The position numbers and the translations under genes were made by a program. Positions 41,341 to 51,513 of a stretch of DNA of 64,000 bases are shown one piece after another. Position 1 is the first letter of the stretch. Each line of letters starts with the position of its first letter. The notes under the pieces are model-generated. The model was given only the letters and a program-made list of their open reading frames with translations, made no database searches and was not told where the DNA came from. Source of the stretch: Symbiodinium sp. CCMP2592 (Eukaryota; Sar; Dinophyceae; Suessiales; Symbiodiniaceae); NCBI GenBank assembly GCA_905221615.1, contig CAJNDT010000598.1:78501-142500 (forward strand), read 5' to 3'.

Positions 41341-42837
41341 TGCTGCTGAGGGTGGGCCCTTGTCGTGTGTTTGCAGATTTTGATTTAAGTCATGTCTTGC
41401 CCACATCGGCCCGCTCTCAGGAGTATCCGTAATGAAGCTTACGCACTGCTTTCGAACCAACCTTGCAGGTTTTTTCGCACTGACTTTTCCTTGCACTGTT
41501 TTTCCCTTGCCTTGCAAATTCGCACTGTCATTCAGACACCTTGCACAGCAGGCTCGAGCCTTTGTACACTAAACACAGCGCGCAGCTGCAAGGCTGCTTC
41601 GAGGCTTTTGCCAATTCCTGCGCTTCTCCCATCGAATTTTCAGGAGCAGGCATGCCTAGGTGGACGCCGCAGTATCTATGCAAAATCGTGACTGAAGAGT
41701 GACAGGACGTCTGAGATTGTTGATATGGTGCCATGATGTTGTTTCTGCGCGCCCTTGGTGATGGTGCCGTTTTCTGTCTTGAATTGCAGGGTATGGATGG
41801 ATGATGCTGCTCCGAAGGGTGGTGAATGGGTGGTGAGTGTAGAAGACGGGAACACGCAACTACACACCCCCGCAAGGAGGTATATCCCTCCATATCCGGC
41901 GGATCCGTGGGCCCTCACCTCTCCCACACCTGGAAAGCTGGAAACATTGTTCTCAGAACCTCACACCATGACCTGCACAGGACACCTGGGCATTGCCAAC
42001 GACCTCTGCGCCTCAGGCTGTTGCCTGTCGTGCCATGGCCCCGCCATGGCGTGTTCCCTGAGTCTGCTGATAAGGGAGGTCATGGCTCTCCCTCCTTGCT
42101 GATGTGTCGTGCAATCTGCTGGTCTCGGGGCCATAACCTTGCCTCTTGCTGCTATACGCCGTGCCGAAAGCTGGTTCGAAGATTGAGTGGAAATCATCCG
42201 AACCGGATGGACACGTGACTGCAATGTGTGGCTTGCGCTGACTTTGAGATTGATGCAACAAGCACCCTGGCATGGGCGTGGCTACCACTCAGCTGAATGG
42301 ACGACGGGATCGTCCTTTTGCTGCCTCCTTGGTTCCTGCTTGGGCTCGGCCTGATCAGGATGACTGCGTGGGGCGTTTCATGTGAAAGGACACATATGGC
42401 GACTGGGAACAGACCTAGACTGAACAGCCAACAGGCTGACAGCGAACAGGCTGTTCAGGAAAGTTTGTTTTGGAGCCTGGATTGGGAGATGGTGACTGCT
42501 GAGATGTGTTGGCTGGTGAGGCGTATACCCCGCTGGTCAAAGCAGTAGCATGCGAGCCTGTCTATACACCCATGTAACACGGGGCGTGGAGCTCTGGAAA
42601 GAACACAGGGCTATGGTGAAGCTCAGAAGCGTGCTGATTGGCGTGATTCTGTTGCGCTGGATGATGCAGATGCTGGTGCACGGCAAATGGGTGGACTGGC
42701 TGTGAGGGGTTAAATGACGGCTGGCGTGGAAGTGTGTTTCTTCTATGAGCAGATCGCGAGGAAGTGGAGACCTCCTTAAGGGAAGGGTCGCGAATCATGA
42801 TGCATATAGGAAGTGGAAGTGATGCGCAAATCAGCTA
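41341..42837. other. No supported gene
   Basis: A forward frame at 41755-42102 has fair composition (GEWVVSVEDGNTQLHTPARR) but no family. The rest is presumed intron of the minus-strand gene. Confidence 0.3.
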
Positions 42838-43667
42838 AACATGCTGAGACCTCGTCTGACTTGTTCGAGCACGAGTGACAAAAAAAGTCTGGCAGAAATG
42901 GCCGGCCTTGCCTAAATAAGGCAAGTCGCCCTTGCTGCCCACGCAAAAAAAAACCTCAAGCGTTTCAGCTCTCCGCCGTCTAGCACATCCACGCCCTGCA
43001 ATGCTAAAGCACGAGATCAGCTGCGTAGATGGAAAGCATGGTGTCGAGTGCCTCGGGGTGTTGTTTGTACAGGCACTGGGGGAGTGTCGCGAACACGTAG
43101 TGTGTGAGCATAGTCGACCCGATGAAATTCAGGTTGAGAGGGTTCTCATCCATGGCCGGTTCTTTTTTCTTTTTGAGGTGGTCTGACTGCCAGGAGCCTT
43201 GGCCTAAAACTCGTGGACAATACTGCAATACCATCAGCGGCAGCTTGCGGTAGGACCTCCCCTCATCTCCACGATGGAGAATTGGAATTACACATCTTAA
43301 GTCCAGCTTGGAATCTTTCTCCCACTGAAAAAGTGGAAGGCCTGGTCTAAGGTCTTTCATTCTCCGCCAATACTCTCTGCAAAGCTCCTGTCGCCTCTCG
43401 ACAGTCTTTGCCCCGGTGGTGTAATGCAAGCCATCGGTTCGGGCCAGGTATTTCACCCAGCTGGAAAAACTTGATGTAAGTGACATCTTTGTGGCTGGGC
43501 AGGTCTACATAGTCCATCGGGACAGGGACTGCGTGGCCACTCTCCTGAAGCACTCTGTGCACACCCTGTTCGGAATGATTCAGTGGAATGTCATTCAGCT
43601 GCTTCACTCCCACGGATGTAGAAGATGAGGATGCTCTCGCGTGCAAGATAAGATAACGTCGCCGCAT
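42838..43667 (-). pseudogene. Dinoflagellate unknown-family gene, 5' exon (minus strand)
   Basis: Minus-strand reading from ATG 43667 or from MDYVDL: DYVDLPSHKDVTYIKF, then in the next frame SSWVKYLARTDGLHYTTGAK, CVIPILHRGDEGRSYRKLPL (about 43295-43236), STMLTHYVFATLPQCLYKQH and MLSIYAADL (to about 43010), then GVDVLDGGELKRLRFFF and VGSKGDLPYLGKAGHFCQTF (to about 42870). The H-R/G-D-E-G-R and S-K-G-D-L-P blocks are hallmarks of the same family as the 38-kb exon and lie upstream of its C-x-L-G block, so the two are probably one gene with a 4-kb intron. Frame changes fall at T5 (about 43460), at CTTTAG (about 43005) and at T9 (A9 on + at 42945-42953); a one-base change at each restores the reading. 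Confidence 0.6.
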
Positions 43668-43854
43668 GGCACCTTGGCGGGTCGCGAAAGAAACACACGC
43701 TCAAGCACTCACTGCTTCAGTTGCTCATGATGCACTGCATGCACAGTTATAGATATGTCAGTGATGCAAGCCAGCACCCAGCACACGCACTGAAGCAGCA
43801 TTTTTTCGTGCGCAGTTCCTATAGCAGATCGAAGCTCAGGAACAACGGTGGACG

Positions 43855-44574
43855 TCAGCCTCCTATTGTAACCGCAACATCCGCTCCTGCACCTACAGTG
43901 TACACACAGAAAAGCTGTGCCTGCAAATGGCCCGGCCCTTCCCCGCCTGGGTTCTGATTACGACAGCCAGAAATGTTCCAAAACACGTCGATCAGCGCTG
44001 CTTCGAGCATTTCCGCAGTGTTCTTACATGCCGTCACATGCAGAAGACACATGTGTGAAAAGTTTGCAAGCCGATAGCTCACAAAACGCTGGATGGGCTT
44101 GCTTGTGAACCCGATTTTGAACACGCACACGGCAGCACCCATAGAGGATCGGAACAGATGGGCTTTACGCTTACAGTGCTGCAGCACGGTTCCTGCGCTA
44201 GGGGTGCGACAATCTGTAGGAAGGTACACAACAGGCATGCAGCCAGTCGAACGAATCAATTTCTCTTTGTCTTCCCTAGTCTCACATAGTTCGAAGTTCT
44301 CAGAAAGCTCACTCAGCAGCCTGGCCGAGCTCTGCGATTGGATGTAGGCAGCCTGAATCCAAAGGTAGTCATTTCGCCGCGCTATGTTGTTTGGTGATAA
44401 GACAGAAGTCGCGAAAACGGCTACATGACTTAGAAGAGTCACTGCGTATATAGATCTAGATGCATGTGTCCATGCAGCTCCTTTCCTGCGCTGTACTTCA
44501 GCGGCTAAGTTGCGGAGGTGTACACTAGGTTTGAATATAGACACTTCAGAACTTTGTCGATTCCTGCAACACAA
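43855..44574 (-). CDS. GIY-YIG-like nuclease-fold protein (T5orf172/MUG113-like)
   Basis: A 239-codon minus-strand frame. The C-terminal 130 residues carry VCVFKIGFTSKPIQRF (K-I-G-x-T with a downstream Arg; about 44131-44084), MCLLHVTACKNTAEMLEAAL (a Glu in the alpha-helix, as in GIY-YIG nucleases) and SGCRNQNPGGEGP (about 43944). This order matches the T5orf172 branch of the GIY-YIG superfamily, and a version of it is common in dinoflagellates. The N-terminal part is less certain; MPVVYLPTDCR precedes the domain. Whether it cuts DNA is unknown. It lies head-to-tail upstream of the other minus-strand gene, about 190 bp away. Confidence 0.5.
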   Translation of the reverse strand: MCCRNRQSSEVSIFKPSVHLRNLAAEVQRRKGAAWTHASRSIYAVTLLSHVAVFATSVLSPNNIARRNDYLWIQAAYIQSQSSARLLSELSENFELCETREDKEKLIRSTGCMPVVYLPTDCRTPSAGTVLQHCKRKAHLFRSSMGAAVCVFKIGFTSKPIQRFVSYRLANFSHMCLLHVTACKNTAEMLEAALIDVFWNISGCRNQNPGGEGPGHLQAQLFCVYTVGAGADVAVTIGG

Positions 44575-44589
44575 CTCTAAACTACTAGG

Positions 44590-44830
44590 ATAGGTTACAA
44601 CCAGTAGATATGTGCATATGCTTGTACATGTTCACATACGTACTTTTCTATAGACCGACAGATATGTAGATGTATAGACCGATCATCGTTAGGCATGTAG
44701 GGAGTTTGAGAGATCAGCAGATCGGTAGATGGATAGACACATAGGTTTGAGAGGCAGCAGTAGCCAGGTACGTAGGCTGCTATTTCGTGTGTGTAGAATA
44801 GTTACTATGTACACAGACAGGGTAGGTAGG
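44590..44830. repeat. GATA/GTAGAT-rich low-complexity region
   Basis: Words such as TAGATGTATAGACC, GATCAGCAGATCGGTAGATG and GATAGACA recur without a fixed period. Confidence 0.5.
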
Positions 44831-46593
44831 CGAGTAGTCGAGTAGTTTCCATGAGTGTGCTAATGTACGTGCTTTGCATAGGAGAACTTGGGAACAGGAT
44901 GAGCTCATAGTAGAACTCTAGCGAGTAAGTGGTAGCCTCCGAGACCCATGCATACTGGTCCAGTAAAGCTAGCTAGTACCTTCTCAAACGTATGCCTCCT
45001 TTATGTTGCTGCGCTGCCTTGGCATCCAACTGTGGGCGATGCTGAGGTGCCTCTGGAATGCCCTTCTTGTCTTCAGAGTTGAGCTCGGGAAGCCTTACAT
45101 GAGCGCACTTACAAGGGTCGAAATGGTAGATGGGTTCGTATGGGAATTCAGCCCATGGGCAGCTGAGTCGCGCTTGGACCACAGGCTTGTACTGCCCAGT
45201 AGCATCAATTCGCCGCTGGCACCCCGTGACATTCGTATGTGAGAAGGTCTAGCAAATCATCCTCCCACTCCGAGAGGGTCCCCTCCATCGGCGGTTAAGA
45301 GCCCAAACACTTCCAGGATTTCGATTGATCTCAGATGGAACAGAAAGTACATGTGCACAGGCTGGGAAAGGCGCCGCCTTGCCGATCTGCCGGGCGAAGG
45401 CAATCATTTCTGCATCATTGCCTGGCTGGCATGGGACTCAGCCGGAACCCTGCACTCGACCGTGGGGTGGTTTACAATCTTTCTATGCAAATACAGTCGC
45501 ATCTTAACGCCCAGACTATCGATCTAAGTAGATGCTGCACACATAATTCAACCGGCGATTGCGAGAATTAGGCAAGACTAGCTTGACAGGAGTGCCACAA
45601 ACAGCACTGCCTCAGCATCGGCGCTTTGCGCCAAAACAACCAGCACCCCATGAAAGCTCTGCCTTTGTAGAGCAGAGACAGGACCCGGCACCCTTGACCA
45701 CATGTGTAAACCACGCAATCCACCTGGCTACCAAAACAGCTAGGATTCGATCTAGTTTATGTCAAGCTTAGAACACACATTGACTAGAGGGTGTTCTCCA
45801 AAATTATTGTCGATCCTACGGAAACACTAGATCAGTCTTCCCTCGCGGATGCCATCCTTTTGGATGCAGCCCGCTCCGCTGCCCTGTCAGTGCTAAGAGT
45901 GAACCGCGAAACTTTGGATGCGAAAGCAGTGTCTGCGTGAGCTTCGCCTTCGCGACGCCCGGAGCCCGAGCAAGCTCTGGTAGGTTCTCTGCCACCAGCC
46001 CTGTCAGTCTTAGGCGTCCCTGAAGCATTTCGATCGCATTTGGAAGGAAGGGGCGAAGAAGACATGCCGTAGTGCTGCGATTGAGGCCTTACAGCCGGTA
46101 ACTGGCGAAGACTAGCTAGCAGTTGCATTCCGTCAGATCATGGCGAAGTTCCCGGCTCGGAGCCGCATGTACAAACTCGCGCAGCAAGAGCTGCTGTCGG
46201 GCGCCCAGCTTTGACCCGCAGCGAAGGTTCAGGAGTCGAAACCAGCTTAGCCAAAGCTCTGCTGCCAGGAACTGGGAGAATCGCAGCCTGGAGGAAGTGC
46301 CCCGAACTCGTGCGGATGGCATTTCAACCGAACTAGGTGGGGAGCCGTCGGAGGAGGAGGACTCCTGAGGTCTAGCTATCATGCGCAAGAACACACGTCG
46401 ATCAATACCGATCAGTATACCACATGTTTGAAATAGTTACTGCGGTAGTCAAAGAACATAAATCGGAGCGTCGCGGAATTAACATGTTAGCGCCGAGACT
46501 GGTACGAGACAACCCCGATATAGACAAAATGGACCCCACGAGGCAAGAGCCGCGAGCAACAAAACGCAAGACCTGCTCGGCATCGCAACTTCG
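44831..46593. other. Mostly non-coding; short coding-like pieces at 45.8 and 46.1 kb
   Basis: At 45794-45940 a frame without Met reads FSKIIVDPTETLDQSSLADA and then SALSVLRV-type helix to TGA. At 46123-46368 frames read SGVETSLAKALLPGTGRIAA and TELGGEPSEEEDS. These could be exons or remnants; no family is recognised. The 2,478-bp satellite starts at 46594. Confidence 0.3.
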
Positions 46594-49036
46594 GACAACG
46601 ACGGGACGATCGCAGCAGTGCGTGCGCGATAAAATGAAGCTTGGCCCTGTGCACATGGAGTTCGGAGAAAGGGATTACAGACGTCAGACTCCAGGTCGCA
46701 GGCCCCGCCGTTCCAACTCTGCAAGGGGTTCGTCTGGAGCCCCTCGAAGCCTTTAGAATCGAAACCTCGCGAGGTCTCCAGCCCTTCAAAATCTCCTTGA
46801 GGGGCGTATTATGAAGGATTGTAGGGCTCTCCATCCCTTTAAAAACCCCTGAAGACGGGTTTGTTCCCCCTATGTGGAGGGTGGTAGAGCTCCCAACCGT
46901 AACAAAACTACTCAGAAGGAGTTCGTTCCACCTAAACGACGGGTCCTAGAGCTGGCCAGCCCTCTCAAAACACCTTGAAAAGGAGTGTTCAAAACCCTCA
47001 AGGGCGGTTGGGTCCACCTAAACGAAGGATCACAGAGCTCGCCAACCATTCTGAACCACTCGGAGAGAGCTCGTTCCACCTATGTGACGGGTCGTAGAGC
47101 TCTCCAACCCGTCAAAACCACTCAAAAGAGTTTGTGTCAGCTCTCCGCGTCTTCAAAACCCATCAAGAAGAGTTAGTTCCAAATATATGACGGGTCGTAG
47201 AGCTTTCCCACCCTTCAAAACCCCTCAAAAGGAGGAGTTTGTTCCAGCTATAGGAAAGAACCATTGCCGCGACTCATGTTAAGGGTCGTAAAGCTCTCGA
47301 ACCTTGCACAACACATCGACAAGAGTTTGTTGGAACTATATGACGGGTAGTAAAACTCTCCAACCCTCGCCACCGCATTCCTGTTTTAAAGTCTCCCAAA
47401 GCCCTTGTTGCATCCTATGATCCTTGCACACCGGCCCGAAGCATTGTTTTAAAACCGCGCGTTACTTTAAAATATTTTCGTCCTCATACTGGATACAAGA
47501 CCCTCTGGGCCGAACAGCAGGCTCTAAGCTACCAAAAAGCCAAAAAACAATCAAAAGATGGTCTCGGGTCGTGGCCGTTATTTATCTACGGGTGCCCTTA
47601 CTTAAAGGATCATGGGACTTAGTAACTGGGGTTATAAGGAAGGTGACTACAGTATAGTTACTTGTAACCCCAATTAAGGTACTTAGAACCCAATTTACTA
47701 AGTCCCATGATCCTCCAAGTAGTAGGATATTATATGGAAGAAATTGAATTGAGGCTTGGTGTTGTATCACAACGATGAAGTTCGAATTAGATTATAGCAA
47801 GTCGGTATCATAGCCACAGCAAGAATGCTCTACTGCTAGCCCCGACATTGGCCCGAGACCCGACAATTGCAACAGCCAGCCGGCGAAGACCTGCAATGCC
47901 CGGCGACCCCGATACCAAAGAAAAACGGATCCCAGAACTTGACCTCAGCGACATCCAAAACACCCTGGTCAATGTCCTGATATGCTGAGCAATATTCATT
48001 ATAATCCTGCATGTAAGCATTTTACAAACAGCACAAAAAGCTGCGTTAGAACAGGCAAAGGGCCCGAGAGTACATGCTCGAGCTTTAGCTTTACACATCC
48101 CGCAAGTAGGCCTCACCCCCGACCCACGCCGTCATCCACGCAGTAGGTTACAGCTTCCGCCATACAGTTTCGGTTGTACAGACGTCCCAAGCCCCCCGTT
48201 TCACCTCAACATCGGGTTGAAGGCTCCACACTCCAGGTCGCAGTGGACACCGTTTCACTTCCACAAAGAGTTGCTCTATCTTCGACCGTCTTGCGGACCT
48301 CCCTCGCCCGCCACCCCCCCTCCCCTCAACCACTATAGTCAAGAAACCCGTTACTCGAGAAGCGAAAACGGAGATTCGCGGCCATTGCCACGAGTTCGGC
48401 TCAAGCTCTGCTCCAATTTGAGCGCCTTCTGATTATTCTTCTGATTGTTGTGCCAGTGCCTTGGATATCAGACAGTAAACTCGAGCAGCGTAATAACGAA
48501 CTTGCGAGGTCGCGCTGAATCTGCACAGTACGGATCTGCTGCAAAGGACACGGCCCAGCATAACGACGGCCGCGACCTTAGAACATGTACTGTCGCTCGG
48601 CTGAGAGCCCTAAACACGAATAGCTACAACAACAAAATCAGGTGCTAGAGATGGAGAGTACCAGAGAGCCAGAAGAAGAACCACGGGCTCGCTCGGATGC
48701 CAGCACCCCAGCACATGCTTCGGTCCTTTGCAATGTCTCCTAACTGCACGCGCAAAGGTCCCTCCTCTCGCCGAACCCGCTCCGGAGCCAGTGTGTACAG
48801 AAGGTTGGCGACCAGCGCTTCCTGGCGAGGCAAGCCTGTGCCGCGGCTCGAACCTCTGCTACTGGACCGACATGAAATGAGGTACGATCGCCTTGGGATG
48901 GACGTCTCCGGGGTCACCCCGGACAATGGGTCCGACTCCAGCAGGACTTTCTCGAAAGAGCACGCTGCGCGACAACACATCCCTCCCCCCCCCACCTAAA
49001 CACACCTTTACGCAAGAAGCGGCGTCGCATTGCCAG
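46594..49036. repeat. Satellite unit 1 (2,443 bp, lacks a 35-bp block)
   Basis: First of three head-to-tail copies. It is near-identical to units 2 and 3 but lacks about 35 bp around 46756, where the others have CCTTCTGTGGGGCCCCACG and following bases. Inside are about ten diverged sub-repeats of some 70 bp (46740-47400; consensus words GACGGGTCGTAGAGCTCTCC, AAAACC and GAGTTTGTTCCA) and a hairpin (47606-47714). Open frames inside are conserved only because the units are nearly identical; I do not call them genes. Confidence 0.9.
47606..47714. repeat. Hairpin in satellite unit 1
   Basis: The arms AGGATCATGGGACTTAGTAA (47606-47625) and TTACTAAGTCCCATGATCCT (47695-47714) are perfect complements; an inner GGGGTTATAAG/CTTGTAACCCC pair adds a second stem. 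MITE-like. Confidence 0.9.
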
Positions 49037-51513
49037 GACAACGACGGGACGATCGCAGCAGTGCGTGCGCGATAAAATGAAGCTTGGCCCTGTGCACATG
49101 GAGTTCGGAGAAAGGGATTACAGACGTCAGACTCCAGGTCGCAGGCCCCACCGTTCCAACTCTACAAGGGGTTCGTCTGGAGCCCCTCGAAGCCTTTAGA
49201 ATCGACCTTCTGTGGGGCCCCACGAAGCCATTGCACTCAAACCTCGCGAAGTCTCCAGCCCTTCAAAATCTCCTTGAGGGGCGTATTATGAAGGATTGTA
49301 GGGCTCTCCATCCCTTTAAAAACCCCTGAAGACGGGTTTGTTCCCCCTATGTGGAGGGTGGTAGAGCTCCCAACCGTAACAAAACTACACAAAAATGAGT
49401 TCGTTCCACCTAAACGACGGGTCCTAGAGCTGGCCAGCCCTCTCAAAACACCTTGAAAAGGAGTGTTCAAAACCCTCAAGGGGGGTTGGGTCCACCTAAA
49501 CGAAGGATCACAGAGCTCGCCAACCATTCTGAACCACTCGGAGAGAGCTCGTTCCACCTATGTGACGGGTCGTAGAGCTCTCCAACCCGTCAAAACCACT
49601 CAAAAGAGTTTGTGTCAGCTCTCCGCGTCTTCAAAACCCATCAAGAAGAGTTAGTTCCAAATATATGACGGGTCGTAGAGCTTTCCCACCCTTCAAAACC
49701 CCTCAAAAGGAGGAGTTTGTTCCAGCTATATGAAAGAACCATTGCCGCGACTCATGTTAAGGGTCGTAAAGCTCTCGAACCTTGCAAAACACATCGACAA
49801 GAGTTTGTTGGAACTATATGACGGGTAGTAAAACTCTCCAACCCTCGCCACCGCATTCCTGTTTTAAAGTCTCCCAAAGCCCTTGTTGCATCCTATGATC
49901 CTTGCACACCGGCCCGAAGCATTGTTTTAAAACCGCGCGTTACTTTAAAATATTTTCGTCCTCATACTGGATACAAGACCCTCTGGGCCGAACAGCAGGC
50001 TCTAAGCTACCAAAAAGCCAAAAAACAATCAAAAGATGGTCTCGGGTCGTGGCCGTTATTTATCTACGGGTGCCCTTACTTAAAGGATCATGGGACTTAG
50101 TAACTGGGGTTATAAGGAAGGTGACTACAGTATAGTTACTTGTAACCCCAATTAAGGTACTTAGAACCCAATTTACTAAGTCCCATGATCCTCCAAGTAG
50201 TAGGATATTATATGGAAGAAATTGAATTGAGGCTTGGTGTTGTATCACAACGATGAAGTTCGAATTAGATTATAGCAAGTCGGTATCATAGCCACAGCAA
50301 GAATGCTCTACTGCTAGCCCCGACATTGGCCCGAGACCCGACAATTGCAACGGCCAGCCGGCGAAGACCTGCAATGCCCGGCCACCCCGATACCAAAGAA
50401 AAACGGATCCCAGAACTTGACCTCAGCGACATCCAAAACACCCTGGTCAATGTCCTGATATGCTGAGCAATATTCATTATAATCCTGCATGTAAGCATTT
50501 TACAAACAGCACAAAAAGCTGCGTTAGAACAGGCAAAGGTCCCGAGAGTACATGCTCGAGCTTTAGCTTTACTCATCCCGCAAGTAGGCCTCACCCCCGA
50601 CCCACGCCGTCATCCACGCAGTAGGTTACAGCTTCCGCCATACAGTTTCGGCTGTACAGACGTCCCAAGCCCCCCGTTTCACCTCAACATCGGGTTGAAG
50701 GCTCCACACTCCAGGTCGCAGGGGACACCGTTTCACCTCCACAAAGAGTTGCTCTATCTTCGACCGTCTTGCGGACCTCCCTCGCCCGCCACCCCCCCTC
50801 CCCTCAACCACTATAGTCAAGAAACCCGTTACTCGAGAAGCGAAAACGGAGATTCGCGGCCATTGCCACGAGTTCGGCTCAAGCTCTGCTCCAATTTGAG
50901 CGCCTTCTGATTATTCTTCTGATTGTTGTGCCAGTGCCTTGGATATCAGACAGTAAACTCGAGCAGCGTAATAACGAACTTGCGAGGTCGCGCTGAATCT
51001 GCACAGTACGGATCTGCTGCAAAGGACACGGCCCAGCATAACGACGGCCGCGACCTTAGAACATGTACTGTCGCTCGGCTGAGAGCCCTAAACACGAATA
51101 GCTACAACAACAAAATCAGGTGCTAGAGATGGAGAGTACCAGAGAGCCAGAAGAAGAACCACGGGCTCGCTCGGATGCCAGCACCCCAGCACATGCTTCG
51201 GTCCTTTGCAATGTCTCCTAACTGCACGCGCAAAGGTCCCTCCTCTCGCCGAACCCGCTCCGGAGCCAGTGTGTACAGAAGGTTGGCGACCAGCGCTTCC
51301 TGGCGAGGCAAGCCTGTGCCGCGGCTCGAACCTCTGCTACTGGACCGACATGAAATGAGGTACGATCGCCTTGGGATGGACGTCTCCGGGGTCACCCCGG
51401 ACAATGGGTCCGACTCCAGCAGGACTTTCTCGAAAGAGTACGCTGCGCGACAACACATCCCTCCCCCCCCACCTAAACACACCTTTACGCAAGAAGCGGC
51501 GTCGCATTGCCAG
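49037..51513. repeat. Satellite unit 2 (2,477 bp)
   Basis: Full unit. It differs from unit 3 by a handful of single bases (for example GGCTGTAC against GGTTGTAC after GTTTC near 50648) and small indels, so amplification is recent or the array is homogenised. The same sub-repeat and hairpin content is present. Confidence 0.9.
50084..50192. repeat. Hairpin in satellite unit 2
   Basis: Same perfect 20-bp arms as in unit 1. Confidence 0.9.

Noticed and set aside
47808..48116. 102-codon minus-strand frame repeated in all three satellite units
   Set aside because: It is preserved only because the units are near-identical; it has no family and no codon-type constraint, and substitutions between units are not biased to silent sites as far as I can see.
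50861..50891. Possible dinoflagellate spliced-leader relic (GGCCATT ... TTCGGCTCAAG) in each satellite unit
   Set aside because: Only the ends resemble the spliced leader; the middle does not match and no donor GT follows at the right place. Probably chance.
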